Source of the DNA: JAJRXC01 sp047639555 | GTDB lineage: Bacteria; Actinomycetota; Acidimicrobiia; Acidimicrobiales; Aldehydirespiratoraceae | NCBI GenBank assembly: GCA_047639555.1 | Contig: JBLIOE010000003.1 | Location: 1 to 64,000, forward strand | DNA: 64,000 nt | Direction: 5' to 3' | Shown: positions 59,836 to 64,000 of the stretch, piece after piece | How the letters are laid out: every line of letters starts with the position of its first letter | How positions within the stretch are numbered: the stretch's first letter is position 1 | Translations under genes and position numbers: made by a program | The notes under the pieces: model-generated | Database searches by the model: none | The model's input: only the letters and a program-made list of their open reading frames with translations | Told to the model about the DNA's origin: nothing

Positions 59836-62493
59836 ATGTCCCAGCCAGCGACCCCGCAGCCACCGTCCGGGGTCGTGACGTTCCTGTTCACTGATGTCGA
59901 AGGGTCGACGAGGCTTTGGGCCGAAGATGCGGACGCGATGTCCGCAAGTTTGCAGGCGCACGACACAATTCTCCGCGGGTCCTTTGAATCGCGGGGCGGC
60001 TTCGTGTTCACGACCGCGGGCGACTCGTTCGCCGTGGCCTTCGCCAAGACGACGCTGGCCGTGGAAGCAGCGATCGCATCGCAGGAGGCGTTGGCCAACG
60101 CTGTATGGCCAGGACCGGCACTGCGAGTTCGCATGGGCCTGCACCTCGGCGAGGCCGAGGAGCGCGGCGGCGACTACTTCGGCCCGGTCGTCAACGCGTG
60201 CGCCCGGGTGGAGGCGGCTGGGCACGGCGGTCAGGTGCTCGTCACCGGGGCCGTCCACTCGATACTCGACCGCGACGACACGCAGGACCTCGGGTCGCAT
60301 CGGTTACGCGATCTTCCCGAGTCGATGCGTCTCTTCCAAGTCGGGGCCGGCGACTTTGCTGCACTACGAGGACTTGTCAGCGCGCGAGACTCGCTCCCCC
60401 CGCGGCGCACCCGGCTGCTCGGACGCGACCGGGAGATCGCTGAGCTCAGCGCGCTAGTTGCCGCAGAACGGCTCGTCACGCTCGTCGGGCCGGGCGGGAT
60501 CGGAAAGACCAGTCTCGCAGTCGAGGCCGCCGGCCGGGTGAGCGCCCAGTTCTCCGGTGGCGTGCACTTTGCCGACCTGGCGCCGGTGAGCGATCCCGAC
60601 GAGATCGTCGTGGCGCTCTGTCGCGGCGTGCAGTTGTCCACGACCACAACGCCATACGAAGAGTTGCGCCGGCACCTATCCACCCAGGACACACTGGTGA
60701 TCGTCGACAACTGCGAGCACATCATCGATGACGTCGCCGAAGTCGTCGATCGGCTACTCAGCGATGTTCCGAACCTTCATCTGCTCGCAACATCGCGAGA
60801 GCACCTTGATCTCGACGGCGAACGCGTCGTTCGGGTCGGCCCGCTGGCATCGGAAGTCGGGTCTGCAGCAGTACGGCTCTTCGTCGAACGAGTCGTCGCC
60901 TCCAACGCTGACTTCAACCCCACGGCTGCGGACCTCGAACTGATCTCGGCCATTTGTTCGCGTCTCGACGGGCTTCCACTCGCCATCGAACTCGCCGCCG
61001 GCCGGGCTCGCTCCATGAGCCTCACCGAAATCGAGACGGGGCTCTCCGATCGATTCGCCCTTCTGGCTGGCAGCCGCCGCGGCAAGCTCCGCCGCCAGCA
61101 AACGTTGCGCGCTGCGTTCGATTGGTCGATCGAACTTCTAGAACCAGCCGAACGCGACCTCCTTGCCTGCCTCGCGGTCTTCTTGGCACCGTTCTCGCTC
61201 CCGGCCGCCGCCGCCGTTGGCGCGCAAACCACCCACGCCGCGACCGATGCCGTTGCGTCATTGACCGCGAAATCGTTGGTCGAGCGTGTGGATGATTCTG
61301 AAGGGGAGGCCCGGTACCGACTCCTCGAGACCGTACGCGAATGGGGTCTGGAGGAACTTGCGCGACAGTCGCTTTTGCGAGAGGTTCGAGACCGCCACGC
61401 ACATTGGTACGTCCAAGTCGCCGAATCCATGGACCACTTCGAATGGGCCACGATCGGTGATTCGCAGGCGGAGAGAGTTGTCGACGCGATGGCCGCCGCG
61501 GGTCATCTCCGTGACACCGATCTGGGCGGAGCGGCGCTCATCCTCACGTTGTGTCGCAACGCACTCGTGGAGAACGGATTCGGGCCGGCGGCCAGGGAGA
61601 TACAGGTCGCAGCCCGCGCGCAGGGCCTACTGCGCTTGCCCGTCCGGCAGTGGTCCACTGATCACGCCACACGGATGGACCTCATGGACGGGCTGCCCTA
61701 CGACGACCCACCTCCCGAAGATGACGGCACGTTCGAATGGCGTTACCAGGTCGGCGGCGAGCGCTTCGAAAACGCCGGACTCAGCGGCTGGTACCGGACG
61801 TGGCTCTCCCCCGGCCGCGTCGTCAAGGAGACTCGGGCGCTTCCGCCAGCCGCAGCGGACGACGAAGCGCAGCTCATTCGAGCGTTCGGACTCGCCAACG
61901 CCGTGATCGCCTTCGTGCACATGGGCTACTTCGAAGAAGCAGTCGAGGCATTCGACGAGTCGAGAAGGATCTTTTCCCAACTCGGTCGTAGACCGGCCAC
62001 GATCGGTGTCGAAGTCACTTCGTTCGCCGCGGCTGGCATCTGCCTTGGTATCGACCTTCGCCAATCCGGCTCAGGCGATGAGTCGCTCCGGGGTAACCAC
62101 GTTCTCCGCCAGCAGGCGAGAACGATACTGAAGCACGCACCGGAGGAACGACAGGTCGCGCTCGCGTTGACTGCAAGGAAGCATTGCCTCGGCCGCTACC
62201 CCGGCGAAGAAAGCGCCTACCTCTCGTGTCTCGGGTTCTACGCGATCACCGACGGCGATCTCGAACGAGGCGCATGGCTCAGCGACACGCTCGTGGCGCG
62301 AACACCCGCCACGTTTTCTTTGAAGCGCCACAACCTCATCCGCGCCCGGGGCGAGTCACTCGACTTGATCGCTGACCAACGCCACCACCAGATCGCGCTG
62401 CAGGCCGAGTCGGCAACCGCGGACGGCGCCCAGGCAGTCTCGGATCTCAATCGTCGCAAACTCCACGACGAGATCGCTCGAATCCTCGACTAA
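59836..62493 (+). CDS. adenylate/guanylate cyclase-domain ATPase with TPR-like tail (paralogue 2)
   Basis: About 885 aa from the ATG at 59836; a TTG at 59788 would add 16 residues. It has the same architecture as paralogue 1: TFLFTDVEGSTRLWAEDADA, RMGLHLGEAEERGGDYFGPVVN, ATPase Walker A GPGGIGKTSL (~217), Walker B LVIVDNCEHI, GLPLAIELAAG, and a long helical tail ending DLNRRKLHDEIARILD. The cyclase halves are far more alike than the tails. Its TAA stop opens repeat copy G. Regulation is unknown. Confidence 0.85.
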   Translation: MSQPATPQPPSGVVTFLFTDVEGSTRLWAEDADAMSASLQAHDTILRGSFESRGGFVFTTAGDSFAVAFAKTTLAVEAAIASQEALANAVWPGPALRVRMGLHLGEAEERGGDYFGPVVNACARVEAAGHGGQVLVTGAVHSILDRDDTQDLGSHRLRDLPESMRLFQVGAGDFAALRGLVSARDSLPPRRTRLLGRDREIAELSALVAAERLVTLVGPGGIGKTSLAVEAAGRVSAQFSGGVHFADLAPVSDPDEIVVALCRGVQLSTTTTPYEELRRHLSTQDTLVIVDNCEHIIDDVAEVVDRLLSDVPNLHLLATSREHLDLDGERVVRVGPLASEVGSAAVRLFVERVVASNADFNPTAADLELISAICSRLDGLPLAIELAAGRARSMSLTEIETGLSDRFALLAGSRRGKLRRQQTLRAAFDWSIELLEPAERDLLACLAVFLAPFSLPAAAAVGAQTTHAATDAVASLTAKSLVERVDDSEGEARYRLLETVREWGLEELARQSLLREVRDRHAHWYVQVAESMDHFEWATIGDSQAERVVDAMAAAGHLRDTDLGGAALILTLCRNALVENGFGPAAREIQVAARAQGLLRLPVRQWSTDHATRMDLMDGLPYDDPPPEDDGTFEWRYQVGGERFENAGLSGWYRTWLSPGRVVKETRALPPAAADDEAQLIRAFGLANAVIAFVHMGYFEEAVEAFDESRRIFSQLGRRPATIGVEVTSFAAAGICLGIDLRQSGSGDESLRGNHVLRQQARTILKHAPEERQVALALTARKHCLGRYPGEESAYLSCLGFYAITDGDLERGAWLSDTLVARTPATFSLKRHNLIRARGESLDLIADQRHHQIALQAESATADGAQAVSDLNRRKLHDEIARILD

Positions 62494-62592
62494 GGGCACA
62501 ACGCGGCTTGGAGGTATCAGTTGATACTCACACGAAGGGCCGCCACCGTCGACGGCCTCGATGGTGCAGCGTGCCCGATCGAACTGCTCTGA
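62491..62592 (+). repeat. HesB-derived repeat, copy G (internal deletion)
   Basis: It starts at the cyclase stop (TAAGGGCACAACGCGG), keeps GAGGTATCAGTTGATACTCA, then GAAGGGCCGCC, and jumps to the terminal CCCGATCGAACTGCTCTGA. After it, CACTCAGAAGTGC (62615-62627) also occurs after copy A at 50276-50288. From there to copy H (62593-62802) I see no coding sequence. Confidence 0.85.
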
Positions 62593-62802
62593 CCGGGAGC
62601 CGAAAGGCCTACGCCACTCAGAAGTGCCTGATTGATACTTCGGGCAGGGGTTGCGGTGGTTTCGTAGCTTCTGAGGCATCCGGCTGGCGGGTTCTCTAAG
62701 TGCCTGCCGCCCTCTGAGGTTGGCTTCGTAACGAAGTGTCTGTCGGCCGGTGTCTCGCCGTGGTGTGGCTCGAAAGAGGCGCGAGCACATCAACCCGAAT
62801 CA

Positions 62803-62832
62803 GGAGTGCCAACGAAGGTTCGAGGTGTCAGT
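62803..62832 (+). repeat. HesB-derived repeat, copy H (short)
   Basis: AGTGCCAACGAAGG precedes TTCGAGGTGTCAGTT, after which similarity stops. The stop codon of the minus-strand ORF at 62828 lies inside it. Confidence 0.75.
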
Positions 62833-63031
62833 TCTCCATATCGCTCGGCTCCCTGGTCGCGACGGGCGCCTCGGTGTCTTCCTTTCGATGTCGGCCCTCG
62901 TTCTCGGCGGCCCGCTCATCCGCATCGGTGATGCGGAATTCGCGGCAGAGATTCTCGGGTGGGTCTCGACCCTCGGCGCATTCGACGACTAGTGACTGCA
63001 TGAGCAGCAACATGTTGAGGTGCGGCTCCAC
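62828..63031 (-). CDS. small hypothetical protein next to repeat H
   Basis: Up to 67 aa (ATG at 63031; alternatives at 63013 and 63001). The middle, LVVECAEGRDPPENLCREFRI, has two Cys and high third-position GC and looks coding. The last ~15 residues are Thr/Glu/Pro-rich and the stop falls in repeat copy H, so the C-terminus may have been changed by the repeat. No family is recognised. Confidence 0.4.
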   Translation of the reverse strand: MEPHLNMLLLMQSLVVECAEGRDPPENLCREFRITDADERAAENEGRHRKEDTEAPVATREPSDMEN

Positions 63032-63148
63032 GAAGTGCTGTCACCCGACGACTTCACGAACCACTTCGAGGCCAGAGCGACAAGATGATGGCCGGGGTCA
63101 TCGACCGGCTCGCCGCCGTCGAATCGAGCCCGACGACGACGCACTAGG
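63005..63148 (+). pseudogene. possible frameshifted gene remnant
   Basis: Two plus-strand frames read as one broken protein: EVRLHEVLSPDDFTNHFEA (~63018-63074), then after a one-base shift DKMMAGVIDRLAAVESS to a TAG at 63146-63148. The first part overlaps the minus-strand ORF, so only one of the two is likely to be real. No start is seen and the family is unknown. Confidence 0.35.
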
Positions 63149-63156
63149 GTCCGGGC

Positions 63157-64000
63157 ATGGCTCCGCCCGTCTCACGTCGAGTGTTTCTCGCCGGGGCTGT
63201 GAGCGCGTTCGCTGTCGCATGCAGCTCGGGCGACGATGCCTCCCCCTCCGCCGGCACAACGACTTCCCCGTCGAGCTCGGTCGTACCCCCGACATCGACC
63301 GCGCCGCCGACATCGGCACCCGCCATGGTGCCGGCACCCCTGGCCGACATCGCCGGCGAACCGTTCACCCTGGGGGTGGCATCAGGCGAGCCGTTGCCCG
63401 ACAGCGTTGTGTTGTGGACTCGCCTCGCCCCCGACCCGACCGACCCCGCGGGAGGAATGCCCGACGAGTTCTTCGACGTCGCCTACGACATCGCCAGCGA
63501 CGCCGACTTCACCACGATCATCCAGTCGGGCTTGGCTGTCGCCGACAGCGACTACGCCCACTCCGTGCACGTTGAACCCGGCGGGCTCGATGCGGCCACG
63601 ACCTACTTCTACCGATTCCGGATCGGCGACCACACCAGCCCGACCGGCCGCACCCGCACACTCCCGGCCACCGGAACCGACCCCTTCCGGTTCGCGCTCA
63701 CGACCTGCCAAGACCCGCAGTTCGGCGAATACGCCGCATGGGCCGACATCGCGGCGGACACCGAACTCGACGCCGTGATCTTCACCGGCGACTACATCTA
63801 CGAACTCCCCCCGCTCGACTTCTCACCAGCGGGCGACCAGCGCCGGGCATGGACAAGTGCGCCGCCGAGCGACCTCGCCGGATTCCGGCTCCGCTACGCC
63901 CAGGTGAAGCGGGACGCGTCGCTCCAGGCTGCTCACGCCGCCCTCCCGTTCTTCACGATGTGGGACGACCACGAGATCACCGACAACTACTGGGCTGACG
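63157..64000 (+). CDS. PhoD-like alkaline phosphatase, N-terminal part
   Basis: The ATG at 63157 is followed by ~281 residues to the window end with no stop. The N-terminus has a twin-Arg signal (SRRVFLAGAVSAFAVACSS) that also contains a lipobox-like AVAC, then a Ser/Thr/Pro linker. The PhoD N-terminal domain follows (FTLGVASGEPLPDSVVLWTR), then catalytic-core motifs FTGDYIYE and FFTMWDDHEITDNYW that bind iron and calcium. It hydrolyses phosphodi- or monoesters outside the cell. The C-terminus lies outside the window. Confidence 0.9.
   Translation, partial: MAPPVSRRVFLAGAVSAFAVACSSGDDASPSAGTTTSPSSSVVPPTSTAPPTSAPAMVPAPLADIAGEPFTLGVASGEPLPDSVVLWTRLAPDPTDPAGGMPDEFFDVAYDIASDADFTTIIQSGLAVADSDYAHSVHVEPGGLDAATTYFYRFRIGDHTSPTGRTRTLPATGTDPFRFALTTCQDPQFGEYAAWADIAADTELDAVIFTGDYIYELPPLDFSPAGDQRRAWTSAPPSDLAGFRLRYAQVKRDASLQAAHAALPFFTMWDDHEITDNYWAD

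Noticed and set aside
50033..62832. Interpretation of the repeat array as a classical integron with attC sites
   Set aside because: The openings (GCTTAAC-like) resemble one attC half-site, but I find no matching GTTRRRY end, no L/R imperfect palindrome of the right layout, and no integrase.

Overview
The window looks like chromosome from a high-GC actinobacterium, most likely an uncultured or marine Acidimicrobiia (Ilumatobacter-like). The clues are a mycothiol-conjugate amidase (Mca), an LLM-class flavin oxidoreductase, an actinobacterial ImuA'/ImuB/DnaE2 mutasome with LexA boxes of the TCGAAC-N4-GTTCGA type, many CoA-dependent acyl enzymes, and GTG/TTG starts with 1-4 nt gene overlaps. I see no rRNA, tRNA or CRISPR array.

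Layout. 0-26 kb is mostly housekeeping: a PAP2 phosphatase end, SDR, a methyltransferase fused to a Mug-type DNA glycosylase, LLM oxidoreductase, nuclease lipoprotein, YdjC deacetylase, SCP2 protein and Mca, a PhoU/TrkA-C plus MgtE pair, LemA, an ECF sigma factor with a membrane sensor, SOS-controlled dnaE2, an O-antigen-ligase-like protein, CaiB, and two convergent acyl-CoA dehydrogenases with a complete RAYT element inserted exactly between them. 26-31.5 kb is a MacAB-like export operon with two adaptors that carry peptidoglycan-binding domains. 31.5-35 kb is an asymmetric heterodimeric ABC exporter, followed by a decayed acyl-CoA dehydrogenase and a 132-bp duplication.

38.4-47.6 kb holds the most exciting locus: a RiPP-type cluster. 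A 46-residue precursor (42880-43020, minus strand) has a perfect lasso-type leader motif and a Gly-Lys repeat core. It sits with a PqqD-type recognition protein, a transglutaminase-like B2 leader peptidase, an HprK-like kinase, a PRMT-like methyltransferase, a phytanoyl-CoA-dioxygenase-like hydroxylase, an ABC exporter, a nucleotidyltransferase and a second kinase-fold protein. No lasso cyclase is present and the core has no Asp/Glu, so the product cannot be a lasso peptide.

47.5-49.9 kb is imuA'-imuB with its own LexA box. 49.9-62.9 kb is an accessory region organised by about nine direct repeats. All are in the same orientation, many start at or beside the stop codon of the preceding gene, and all are partial copies of the 3' part of a small HesB-like gene. 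The full-length copy (49946-50254) has an in-frame UGA in a G-U-G context with a bacterial SECIS-like hairpin just downstream, so it is a selenoprotein candidate. Cargo between repeats includes a DUF1330 protein, an alpha/beta hydrolase, MerR plus a thioredoxin-like protein, a maleylpyruvate-isomerase-like protein, a WYL regulator, two paralogous cyclase-ATPase-TPR regulators with a decayed third, and a glucose/sorbosone dehydrogenase lipoprotein. The window ends inside a PhoD phosphatase gene.
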